A stretch of 64,000 bases of DNA. Source: Dryocola sp032000125. GTDB lineage: Bacteria > Pseudomonadota > Gammaproteobacteria > Enterobacterales > Enterobacteriaceae. A program made the position numbers and the translations under genes. Of the stretch, positions 24,389 to 32,179 are shown piece after piece (position 1 is the first letter of the stretch; every line of letters begins with the position of its first letter). Below the pieces are notes generated by a model. That model did not search any database. It saw only the letters and a program-made list of their open reading frames with translations, and was not told where the DNA came from. Location of the stretch: positions 1 to 64,000 of the forward strand of contig DAMALH010000022.1 in NCBI GenBank assembly GCA_032000125.1, read 5' to 3'.

Positions 24389-24934
24389 CTATCTTTTCTT
24401 GCCACCGGGACGGGGGCTTTTCTTTGTGACTTCCTGCGGCGCGTCTGGTTTTGTCGGTTCAACGTTTTCCGCACTGAGTTTAGGTTGTTGTTCCTGCGCG
24501 ATGGGCTGGGGTGCGTCATCGACGACATCCATGCAGGATGCGCTGGTTGACGTATCAAGGTTCACCACCGGGATTGCCTGTGAAGGCGCGTCTTCAGCCT
24601 GCTGCGCTGGCTCTGTAGCGGGCGTTTCAGGTTCAGGCTGCGCGACGCCGACGGTCTCTTTAGAGTGAATAATGTGCTCGATATGCTGCGCGGTGCGGGC
24701 GATCACCTTGTGGGCATACACATCGCCAACCCGGCTTGCCGCGCTAATGGCCGCCGCTACCGCTGCGTTAATCGCCCCCACTTCACCTTCCAGCTTCACG
24801 GTCACCATCCCGCCGCCTTTGGTTAACTCATAGCCTACCAGGCTGACGTTAGCGGATTTCAAGGCGGCATCGGCGGCTTCAACCGCCGCAGCCATCCCGA
24901 CGGTTTCGATTAAGCCTAAACTTTGCCCGGACAT
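24389..24934 (-). CDS. BMC-H shell protein with long disordered C-terminal tail
   Basis: Residues 1-90 are a BMC domain starting MSGQSLGLIETVGMAAAVEAADAAL, with pore loop GGGMV (about residues 40-44). Residues 91-181 are a low-complexity Pro/Glu/Gln/Ala-rich tail with one cysteine (C134) and a strongly basic end (PRPGGKKR). A tailed BMC-H recalls PduK, but this tail shows no Fe-S cysteine cluster. The tail could project from the shell and bind another protein or the nucleoid; that is inference. AGGAG precedes the ATG. It follows the SAM synthetase gene by 45 bases and lies on the strand opposite the other shell genes. Confidence 0.88.
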   Translation of the reverse strand: MSGQSLGLIETVGMAAAVEAADAALKSANVSLVGYELTKGGGMVTVKLEGEVGAINAAVAAAISAASRVGDVYAHKVIARTAQHIEHIIHSKETVGVAQPEPETPATEPAQQAEDAPSQAIPVVNLDTSTSASCMDVVDDAPQPIAQEQQPKLSAENVEPTKPDAPQEVTKKSPRPGGKKR

Positions 24935-24979
24935 ATACTTCTCCTGTAGATAAATTTAACTGTGCTGCGCGTCGTCGGC

Positions 24980-26131
24980 TTAACGCTCAACGTCTTCGCG
25001 TAATAGCGCCGCTTTGTCCGTGACTTCCCACGGAAAGCTGTCGCGACCAAAGTGGCCATAGCAGGCCGTTTTACGATAGCGAGGAACCAGCAGGTCGAGC
25101 ATAGTGATAATGCCGAACACGCTAAGGTCGAAATGGCGGTTAACGCCTTGCTGCAACGCCTCAGGGGACACGGTTTGCGTACCGAAGGTGTTGATCCTGA
25201 CGGAAACGGGACGAGGCAGGCCGATGGCCCATCCCAACTGGACTTCACAGCGTGAGGCAAGCCCGGCGGCGACGATGTTTTTCGCCACATAGCGAGCAGC
25301 GTAGGCGGCGGAACGATCGACCTTCGACGGATCTTTACCGGAAAAGGCGCCGCCGCCGTGGCAGGCCGCACCGCCGTAGGTATCGACAATAATTTTACGG
25401 CCCGTTAGCCCGCAGTCGCCCACCGGCCCGCCAATCACAAAACTGCCTGCCGGATTCACCAGAAAGCGGGTTTGCGGCGTAAGCCAGCGCGAAGGTATCA
25501 CCGGTTTGACGATCTCTTCGATGACCGCTTCACGCAGCGCGTCCAGCGAAACGTCCGGGCTGTGTTGGGTTGAAACCACCACGGTATCTACCGAATGAAC
25601 GCGGTTATCCTGATAGCGCAAGGTCACCTGGCTTTTGGCATCGGGAAGTAAAAACGGCAGCCGTTGGGATTTGCGCAGCCGCGCCTGGCGCTCCATCAGA
25701 CGATGGGCGTAAACCAGCGTGGCGGGCATCAGCTCCGGCGTTTCGTCACAGGCGTAACCGAAGGTGATACCCTGATCGCCCGCACCCAGTTCTTCCATCG
25801 AGTGGCCGCGAATACCGTCAGCAATATTGGCGGACTGTTTGCCAAGAATGTTCACTACGCCGCAGGTATTGCCATCAAACCCCAATCGTGAATGGTCGTA
25901 GCCAATCTCTTTGATGGTGCTGCGGACAATCTGCTCGATATCCACGGCGGCATGGGTAGAGATTTCTCCTGCGACAATGGCGACGCCGGTTTTCACCAGG
26001 CATTCGCAGGCAACCTTGCCCCACGGGTCCTGCAGGAGTATGGCATCCAGAATGGCGTCGGAAATTTGGTCCGCCATTTTATCGGGATGCCCTTCGGCAA
26101 CGGATTCGGAGGTAAACAGGTAATCGTTCAA
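24980..26131 (-). CDS. S-adenosylmethionine synthetase paralogue of the microcompartment locus (MetK-like)
   Basis: The 383-residue protein is a full-length methionine adenosyltransferase that makes SAM from ATP and methionine. Landmarks intact are GHPDK, the loop region GAGDQGITFGYA, CGLTGRKIIVDTYGG and GGGAFSGKDPSKVDRSAAYAARYVAKN. It resembles E. coli MetK but differs in many places, and the housekeeping metK maps elsewhere in enterobacteria, so it is probably a dedicated second copy. It could feed SAM to the activase at 22309-23226. The only sensible start is a TTG at 26131 without a good ribosome binding site, just beyond a 12-bp inverted repeat. Inhibition or compartment entry cannot be judged. 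Confidence 0.9.
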   Translation of the reverse strand: MNDYLFTSESVAEGHPDKMADQISDAILDAILLQDPWGKVACECLVKTGVAIVAGEISTHAAVDIEQIVRSTIKEIGYDHSRLGFDGNTCGVVNILGKQSANIADGIRGHSMEELGAGDQGITFGYACDETPELMPATLVYAHRLMERQARLRKSQRLPFLLPDAKSQVTLRYQDNRVHSVDTVVVSTQHSPDVSLDALREAVIEEIVKPVIPSRWLTPQTRFLVNPAGSFVIGGPVGDCGLTGRKIIVDTYGGAACHGGGAFSGKDPSKVDRSAAYAARYVAKNIVAAGLASRCEVQLGWAIGLPRPVSVRINTFGTQTVSPEALQQGVNRHFDLSVFGIITMLDLLVPRYRKTACYGHFGRDSFPWEVTDKAALLREDVER

Positions 26132-26138
26132 AGCGAGG

Positions 26139-26189
26139 CCACTTGTCTGGAAGGTTTATTCCTATCTTAGGGGGCAACCAGACAAGTGG
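26139..26189 (-). promoter_or_regulatory. 12-bp inverted repeat in the leader of the SAM synthetase gene
   Basis: CCACTTGTCTGG (26139-26150) is the exact reverse complement of CCAGACAAGTGG (26178-26189), with 27 bases between. In the minus-strand RNA the stem ends 7 bases before the TTG start, and its loop contains a smaller CCTA/TAGG hairpin. It could be an RNA switch or a pair of operator half-sites. Confidence 0.5.
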
Positions 26190-26250
26190 GCGTAAACTAT
26201 CTTGCGGGCGTGTTGGACTATTTTGTTTTCATTATCGGGCCAGCGCAAAA

Positions 26251-27315
26251 TCACGCCATCGCCGCGTAATCCCCCGGGGCCACGACTTTCCGATAATCAG
26301 AGGGGGCCATGCCGGTCTCTTTTTTGAAGATGCGGCAAAAATAGTTTGAGTCCTGGTATGCCAGTTCCAGCGCAATGGTATTCACTTTTAAATCGCTGAA
26401 CTGCAACAACGATTTGGCGATAGTAATTTTGCGGGTGGCAATATAGTTCGAAAACCCGATGCCGGTAATTTTCTTAAAGGCGCGGCTCAAATAGCAGGAG
26501 CTGACAAACGATTTTGCCGCCACGTCATCGAGCGTCAGGTTTCTGAGAATATTTTTCTCAATATGGAATTTCGCCCGTTCGATAAAATCGATATTGCCGG
26601 TATAGCTCTTGAAGGCGTAATCAAACAGCTCTTCGCTAATGGTCAGCAGGCCCGTCATGATGCGGAAATAGCGGCTTTCCATCACGCCATACTGGTTGAT
26701 GTCTTTGATCAGCGCGGCGACTTTACGGTTAGTCGACGTTAACTTTTCCCCTTTGTCGGTCATATACTGGCTAACGATTTCCAGAAAATCGGTCACATCT
26801 TTGCGCTTAGCTTCTTCCATCATATCCACCGGACAGGCACCGTTGATGGTGTCAAAAATAAAGCTGTGCCACCGGGCGTAATCGCAATTGTCTATCATGG
26901 CGAACACTTTCTGCTTCAGGGCGCGGGATTTTTCATTGTCCCCTTCGTCGAATGCCAGGGTTCTTTTGATGGTGTCGGTCAGGATGCTTTTTTTCACCGG
27001 CTTGAGCAGATAATCATCCACTTTGAGGTTGTACAAGCTGCGCACGATATCAAAGTCGTCATTGGCCGTGGTGACGATGACCTTAGTATCGCTGTTTTTT
27101 TTCTTCAGATATTCAATCACCTGTTTGCCGTTCGGCAACGGAATATTAATGTCCACGAAGATCATGTCGATTTGGCTCAGTTGGTCGATCAACTGAATCG
27201 CTTTTTTACCGGTTGAGGCTTCGTGGATCACAGCGTTTTCCACGCACTGGGAAATAATCCGCCGCAGGGATTCTAATTCGATGGGCTCATCTTCAACGAT
27301 AGCAATGTTAAACAT
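26251..27315 (-). CDS. Response regulator with AraC-type DNA-binding domain
   Basis: The 354-residue regulator has an N-terminal receiver domain with acidic pocket EDE (residues 8-10), phospho-acceptor D55 in FVDINIP, T82/T83 and K105 in LLKPV. A linker of about 120 residues follows, then a C-terminal AraC/XylS double helix-turn-helix (about 245-345, with CYLSRAFKKITGIGFSNYIATRK and SNYFCRIFKKETGMAPSDYRK). It is encoded 17 bases after the sensor kinase and behind a good AGGAAGAGG site. It is the obvious candidate to activate the microcompartment operons. Its binding sites are not identified. Confidence 0.92.
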   Translation of the reverse strand: MFNIAIVEDEPIELESLRRIISQCVENAVIHEASTGKKAIQLIDQLSQIDMIFVDINIPLPNGKQVIEYLKKKNSDTKVIVTTANDDFDIVRSLYNLKVDDYLLKPVKKSILTDTIKRTLAFDEGDNEKSRALKQKVFAMIDNCDYARWHSFIFDTINGACPVDMMEEAKRKDVTDFLEIVSQYMTDKGEKLTSTNRKVAALIKDINQYGVMESRYFRIMTGLLTISEELFDYAFKSYTGNIDFIERAKFHIEKNILRNLTLDDVAAKSFVSSCYLSRAFKKITGIGFSNYIATRKITIAKSLLQFSDLKVNTIALELAYQDSNYFCRIFKKETGMAPSDYRKVVAPGDYAAMA

Positions 27316-27332
27316 ATGTCCTCTTCCTGATA

Positions 27333-28562
27333 TCAGGCTTCCAGCATCGGGAACCGAAGTTTAATGGTTGTACCCATCCTGGGTTTGTTAGGGCTCATGA
27401 TTTCCAGGCCATAGCTCTCGCCAAATAACAGCTTCAATCTATTTTTTATGTTGTTAATGCCAATACTGCCTTTTTGCAAATTTTGGTCGCCTGACAAAAT
27501 GCGGTTGATGGCATCTGGCGCAATGCCGTCGCCGTTGTCGGTGACTTCGATGCTCACGTCCTGGCCTTCGCCCGTGGCACGGATCAGCAGATGACTACTG
27601 CTGTCCCGTGGCTCCACCACGTAGTTAAAGAAGTTTTCCACCAGCGGCTGGAGGATCAAAAACGGGCAGACAACATCCAGATATTTTTCCGGGATATCGC
27701 ACAGGTAATCGAAGCGGTCACTCATGCGCACTTTTTGGATCGACATATAGCTGTTGACGTAATTCATTTCATTACGCAGCGTAATCAGGCCGTGATTATT
27801 TTTACGTAACAAATAGCGCATCATGTCAGAGAAATCGTGCACCATGGTTTCGGTGCGCTGCGCATCTTCCAGAAAAGCTAACCGGCCAATGGTATTTAAT
27901 ACATTAAATAAAAAGTGTGGGTTTAACTGGTAAGAGAGCGCTTTAAATTCTGCCTCATGTAATGAACGTTCTATCTCTACACGTTTTCTTAATTCATTAG
28001 TCAGTTCCAGATCTTTTTTACGCAGTTCGCGTTGGATATTATTGGTGTGCGCCTGTTCAACCAGATAAGACGATACGTGTAATAACGTCGAGGCGGTGGA
28101 TTCAAAACGCTCATACGGCATACGACGCGTATTCTGGTGCAAATTAATTAGCCAAGGGTTCTCTTCCCAGACTTCATTATTATTCAGAATATAAGGAATG
28201 CTCTGTTCTTTCTCTTCTTCGACTTTAACCTGGCCGGAAATAAACGCGCCGAGATAATGGTCGTTGATCATGATCGGGACGGCGAATTCGACAAAACCGC
28301 AGTAGCAGCGATAGACCACCGGTTCACGAGCGTGCATCGCGGCGCGGCCTCCGGCGTTGTCGCTTTCATAACAGTGGTGCGCCAGCGTCGGGTTGAGGCG
28401 CGAACGCGCGCAGAAGTCTGAAAACCCGCTGGGCTTAGTGACCGGGACGCCATTCTCATCCACCACCACCAGCGCGATCATCATTGATTTTGAAAAGTTG
28501 TCCTGCAGGGTCTGAAGGCGTTTTACATCCAAAAACTCATGTAATTTGTATTTATTCATCAT
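27333..28562 (-). CDS. PocR-domain histidine kinase (LytS-like)
   Basis: From the ATG at 28562 (AGG nine bases upstream; an ATG at 28577 is possible) the kinase has 409 residues. The N-terminal half is a PocR sensory domain with cysteines in FCARSR, HHCYESD and YRCYCGFVEFAVP. The same domain in PocR of the Pdu system senses 1,2-propanediol-type signals. A coiled segment leads to a His_kinase domain with phospho-acceptor in YQLNPHFLFN and an ATPase domain with VTDNGDGIAP and GSIGINNIKNRL. No transmembrane segment is visible, so sensing is cytoplasmic. It forms a two-component pair with the adjacent regulator and supports a diol as inducer. Confidence 0.9.
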   Translation of the reverse strand: MMNKYKLHEFLDVKRLQTLQDNFSKSMMIALVVVDENGVPVTKPSGFSDFCARSRLNPTLAHHCYESDNAGGRAAMHAREPVVYRCYCGFVEFAVPIMINDHYLGAFISGQVKVEEEKEQSIPYILNNNEVWEENPWLINLHQNTRRMPYERFESTASTLLHVSSYLVEQAHTNNIQRELRKKDLELTNELRKRVEIERSLHEAEFKALSYQLNPHFLFNVLNTIGRLAFLEDAQRTETMVHDFSDMMRYLLRKNNHGLITLRNEMNYVNSYMSIQKVRMSDRFDYLCDIPEKYLDVVCPFLILQPLVENFFNYVVEPRDSSSHLLIRATGEGQDVSIEVTDNGDGIAPDAINRILSGDQNLQKGSIGINNIKNRLKLLFGESYGLEIMSPNKPRMGTTIKLRFPMLEA

Positions 28563-29182
28563 ACTTTCAGCCTGCATCTTTAAAGCATTATCGCATATTC
28601 AAAAATAAGCGATCGGACGCAAAAAAATATTGAAATGGGTCACAGCAACAAAACACTCTTTAAAAATTATGTTAATGACCTATGTTTGATGTTATTTGAA
28701 TGTAACGAAAAAAGGTAATTGCCCGTTGATTAAATTAATTTCAATAACAAGTAAGAGGCACAGGCTGGGGGTTATTTTAAGGCGAATCATTAGCGCGACA
28801 GAATAATGGCTTTCATTTTCTGGTTAACATTAATAGCGGCGTAACCACAACAGGTAATATATTAGCAGGCAGGCGGCCGACAGTAATATTTTATCCAGTG
28901 ATAAACGGGAATAGCGCTCGCAATCCTGGAATAAAGTCATTAAAAAAGGCGCTTCCTGCGCGCCGCAAACGGTGTTCTGCTCCCCTTCCCTGCACTGCCC
29001 AGGTACGTATTCGCTGCGGTTGCACGGCGCGACGTGAATTTCCAGGGCGCAAGCGCCCTCCTGGCGGCATGCAGTCCCGCTGGCAAACGAACCATTCCCG
29101 ATGACGCTCGGGCGCGTGAGCCGGCGGCGTTGATTAACACCAGGGTACGACTATCGGAGCAAGCCGCTGACATTTCATGGTA

Positions 29183-29352
29183 TTACTCGTCGTTACGGAA
29201 CGCCGACAGGATCTGACGAGCAAAAAGGGCGAAGGCGTTAATCACGGCCATCAGCAGCGCAAGAAATATCAGCACGCCCGGCGCGGTTTGCGGAAAATCG
29301 CTGGTAGAGATTGCATATGGTGTACAAGTACCAATCCCCTGTTCACCTGTTT
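29183..29352 (-). pseudogene. Possible remnant or small membrane protein without a clear start
   Basis: A minus-strand frame of about 55 codons, bounded upstream by a TAA and ending with TAA at 29183-29185, encodes one good membrane helix (PGVLIFLALLMAVINAFALF) followed by ARQILSAFRNDE. The upstream part reads GIGTCTPYAISTSDFPQTA. There is no ATG, GTG or TTG at a sensible place, so it is either the tail of a broken gene or a small protein started at a rare codon. I do not recognise the family. Confidence 0.3.
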
Positions 29353-29413
29353 ATGCGGCCACAGAGCCGCATATCGGGCTTGAATGCATGTAATAAGATG
29401 GCTAAGAGATAAT

Positions 29414-29430
29414 GCCCGGTTCGGGCTTTT
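29414..29430 (+). terminator. Short terminator-like hairpin in the junction region
   Basis: GCCCG (29414-29418) pairs with CGGGC (29422-29426) and TTTT follows. A second hairpin (TATGCGGC 29352-29359 with GCCGCATA 29366-29373) lies upstream. Together they could be the 3' part of a small RNA, but no promoter is evident. Confidence 0.35.
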
Positions 29431-29660
29431 CCTGCACGTTGTGCTATCGCGGCGTAAGGGTTGGAACTGCTGCCGCCGCCGAATAGTTATGCTCTTACTT
29501 CCATAGTCACTATCCGTGGCAACTACCAGTGTACCTTGTGTTGGTAAATCGTCGTTCATTGGTAGAACGATCTCAGACAACCTGAGTTAATTAATCTATT
29601 GATAGAAAAACACATTTTAGCCAGGTACTGGTGGTGTTTTGCAAAACAAGGAGGGCGATC

Positions 29661-29734
29661 TGGAGCGGGTGAAGGGAATCGAACCCTCGTATGCAGCTTG
29701 GGAAGCTGCCGTTCTACCATTGAACTACACCCGC
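29661..29734 (-). tRNA. glyU: tRNA-Gly, anticodon CCC
   Basis: The minus strand gives a complete 74-nt cloverleaf with acceptor stem GCGGGTG/CACCCGC, TTCGATT T-loop and a genome-encoded CCA at 29663-29661. The anticodon CCC lies at 29702-29700, decoding GGG. Its position next to actS and lysS equals glyU of E. coli. The same tRNA gene borders the ETT2 island in E. coli, and here its 3' side faces the accessory block. Confidence 0.96.
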
Positions 29735-29821
29735 TTTTTGAGAAGCCCCGGCATTATAACTCGCCGGAGTACGGTGACAAGGGGCAATACTGCTAAGTGT
29801 TGGTATTTTAAACGGTTGCGG

Positions 29822-30613
29822 TTAACCCTTACAGGATGGGCTGCTGCCCTGCGGCGGCAGATAACGCTGCGGATCCAGCGCCGTAGCGCGGTAACGGATC
29901 TGGAAATGCAGATTCACCGAATCAGAGCCGCTGCTGCCCATGGTGGCAATCTTCTGCCCTGCGCTTACCTTTTGCCCGTTATTCACAAGCGTGGTGTCGT
30001 TATGGGCATAGGCGGTGATGTAATCTTCGCTGTGTTTGATCATCACGAGATTACCGTAACCCCGCAACTGGTTGCCTACGTAAACCACAGTGCCAGCCGC
30101 GGACGCATAAATGGGTTGACCACGCGAGCCTGCAATATCAATCCCTTTGTTCCCGCCGTCGCTGGTGGAAAAGGGCTCAATAATCTTACCGCTGGTTGGC
30201 CAGCGCCAGCATCTTGCGCCCACAGGCGGCGCAGCGGCTTTTGCAAGGCCTGCGTTACCGGTAGCTGAAGAACGGGGTTTGGTAGTTTTCGCAACGGCGG
30301 ATTTTTTTCTGGAAGCGCTACCGCTGCTTTTTACGCGGAGTTTCTGGCCGATTTCAAGCGTGTAAGGTGCGGATATGCCGTTAAGACGCGCCAGTTCGCC
30401 AACGCTTGAGCCGGTCATGCGCGAGATGCGATAAAGCGTATCGCCCCGCTTAACGGTATAGACCGCTCCGCTGTAGCTGCCTGCTTTAGAAGTGCTGGCT
30501 TTATTGGATGAACAAGCGACAAGCAACAGGCCCAGAAGCAGGACGATGACATGACGTTTCCACTTGCTGACGATGCTTCCCTTGCGCAAACCAGGCCCCT
30601 GACACAATAACAT
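29822..30613 (-). CDS. actS: LysM/degenerate LytM lipoprotein, amidase activator ActS (YgeR)
   Basis: The 263-residue outer-membrane lipoprotein has an N-terminal signal with lipobox LVAC (cysteine near residue 34). A LysM domain follows (about 50-95, YTVKRGDTLYRISRMTGSSVGELARLN), then a basic Ser/Ala linker and a C-terminal LytM/M23 domain. The M23 zinc ligands are missing: NKGIDI replaces the H-x-D site and NLHFQI the HxH site. This matches ActS, which activates amidases such as AmiC instead of cutting peptidoglycan itself. The start at 30613 lies 11 bases after GGGAGG. It follows lysS in the same direction with a 39-base gap and may be co-transcribed. Confidence 0.9.
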   Translation of the reverse strand: MLLCQGPGLRKGSIVSKWKRHVIVLLLGLLLVACSSNKASTSKAGSYSGAVYTVKRGDTLYRISRMTGSSVGELARLNGISAPYTLEIGQKLRVKSSGSASRKKSAVAKTTKPRSSATGNAGLAKAAAPPVGARCWRWPTSGKIIEPFSTSDGGNKGIDIAGSRGQPIYASAAGTVVYVGNQLRGYGNLVMIKHSEDYITAYAHNDTTLVNNGQKVSAGQKIATMGSSGSDSVNLHFQIRYRATALDPQRYLPPQGSSPSCKG

Positions 30614-30652
30614 AAGAGAGCGTTCCTCCCCGCAGGGAGGAACAAAAGCGGC

Positions 30653-32170
30653 TTACTTAACCGGACGCAGCGCAGGGAACAGGATAACGTCACGGATGGT
30701 GTGGCTGTTGGTGAACAGCATAACCATGCGGTCGATACCGATGCCCAAACCGGCCGTTGGCGGCAGGCCGTGCTCCAGCGCAGTAACGTAATCTTCGTCG
30801 AAGAACATCGCTTCGTCGTCGCCCGCGTCTTTTGCAGAAACCTGGTCAGCAAAGCGCTGCGCCTGGTCTTGCGCATCATTCAGCTCCGAGAAGCCGTTAC
30901 CGATTTCACGCCCGCCGATAAAGAACTCGAAGCGATCGGTGATCTCTGGATTCTCGTCGTTACGACGCGCCAGCGGAGAAACTTCCGCCGGGTATTCGGT
31001 GATAAAGGTCGGCTGAATCAGATGGCTTTCTGCCACTTCTTCGAAAATCTCGGTCACTACGCGGCCCAGACCCCAGCTCTTCTCAACTTTGATGCCGATA
31101 GAAGCTGCGATTTCCAGCGCTTTGCCCATATCATCCAGATCCGTAATGTCGGTTTCCGGGCGGTATTTTTTGATGGCTTCGCGCATGGTGAGTTTGGCGA
31201 ACGGCTGGTCGAAGTCAAAAATCTCTTCGCCGTATTGCACCTGCGCTTTACCAAGCACTTCGTGCGCGAGCGTACGGAACAGGGATTCGGTCAGTTCAAT
31301 CAGATCTTTGTAATCCGCATACGCCATATAGAGTTCCATCATGGTGAACTCAGGGTTGTGGCGCGGGGAAATACCTTCGTTACGGAAGTTACGGTTAATT
31401 TCGAATACGCGCTCGAAGCCGCCCACAACCAGGCGCTTCAGATACAGCTCAGGCGCGATACGCAGGTACATATCGATGTCCAGCGCGTTGTGGTGGGTGA
31501 TAAACGGACGAGCGGATGCGCCGCCTGGGATCACCTGCATCATTGGCGTTTCGACTTCCATAAAGCCGCGTTCAACCATGAAGCTACGGATGCCGGACAT
31601 GATCCGCGAACGCACTTTAAAGGTGTTACGGGATTCGTCGTTGGAGATCAGATCCAGGTAACGCTGGCGATAACGTGCTTCCTGATCCTGCAGGCCGTGG
31701 AATTTATCCGGCAGTGGACGTAGGGCTTTGGTCAGCAGGCGCAGTTCGGTACAGTGAACGGACAGCTCGCCGGTTTTTGTTTTAAACAGCTTGCCGCGGG
31801 CGCCGAGGATGTCGCCGAGATCCCATTTCTTGAACCGTTCGTTGTAGATGCCTTCCGGCAAATCGTCGCGGGCGACGTACAGTTGAATACGGCCACCGAC
31901 GTCCTGCAACGTTACGAAAGAGGCTTTACCCATGATACGGCGGGTCATCATGCGGCCAGCGACGGTCACTTCGATGTTGAGATCTTCGAGTTCTTCGTTT
32001 TCTTTACCGTCAAAGTCTGCATGCAGAAGGTCAGAGGTATGTTCACGACGGAAGTCGTTTGGGAAGGCAATGCCCTGCTCGCGCAGGCCAGCCAGCTTCT
32101 CGCGGCGGGCGCTGAGTTCATTATTAAGATCGACAGCCGCTTCGTTGCCCTGTGCTTGTTGTTCAGACAT
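30653..32170 (-). CDS. lysS: Lysyl-tRNA synthetase, class II
   Basis: The 505-residue enzyme, same length as E. coli LysS, charges tRNA-Lys in the cytoplasm. An N-terminal OB-fold anticodon-binding domain (about 60-150, VAGRMMTRRIMGKASF) precedes the class II catalytic core. Motif 2 is RVFEINRNFRNEGISPRHNPEFTMMELY and motif 3 is GLGIGIDRMVMLF. It lies 9 bases after prfB and is certainly co-transcribed with it, as in E. coli (prfB-lysS, formerly herC). Either lysS or lysU in E. coli would give this product; the neighbourhood decides for lysS. Confidence 0.98.
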   Translation of the reverse strand: MSEQQAQGNEAAVDLNNELSARREKLAGLREQGIAFPNDFRREHTSDLLHADFDGKENEELEDLNIEVTVAGRMMTRRIMGKASFVTLQDVGGRIQLYVARDDLPEGIYNERFKKWDLGDILGARGKLFKTKTGELSVHCTELRLLTKALRPLPDKFHGLQDQEARYRQRYLDLISNDESRNTFKVRSRIMSGIRSFMVERGFMEVETPMMQVIPGGASARPFITHHNALDIDMYLRIAPELYLKRLVVGGFERVFEINRNFRNEGISPRHNPEFTMMELYMAYADYKDLIELTESLFRTLAHEVLGKAQVQYGEEIFDFDQPFAKLTMREAIKKYRPETDITDLDDMGKALEIAASIGIKVEKSWGLGRVVTEIFEEVAESHLIQPTFITEYPAEVSPLARRNDENPEITDRFEFFIGGREIGNGFSELNDAQDQAQRFADQVSAKDAGDDEAMFFDEDYVTALEHGLPPTAGLGIGIDRMVMLFTNSHTIRDVILFPALRPVK

Positions 32171-32179
32171 GTTGGTTCC

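Larger units (their letters stand above)
28578..29660. other. Gene-poor junction between the microcompartment locus and tRNA-Gly
   Basis: About 1.08 kb hold no convincing full gene. The left part is A/T-rich and should contain the promoter for the histidine kinase gene on the minus strand. From about 28900 to 29620 there are only fragments on both strands, including the membrane-protein tail at 29183-29352 and hairpins near 29352-29430. No integrase, transposase or direct repeat of the tRNA 3' end was found by eye. The composition fits an old insertion boundary next to a tRNA gene. Confidence 0.5.

Noticed and set aside
29661..29734. Direct repeat of the tRNA-Gly 3' end as an island attachment site
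   Set aside because: I looked for GAGCGGGTGAAGGGAATC and its complement through the accessory block and did not see a second copy. The outer end may lie left of the window.
29822..30613. Active M23 endopeptidase reading of the LysM lipoprotein
   Set aside because: The zinc-binding residues are replaced (NKGID and NLHFQI), as in the amidase activator ActS.
30701..31723. 340-codon open frame opposite lysS
   Set aside because: Antisense shadow of lysS with no recognisable protein features or ribosome binding site.
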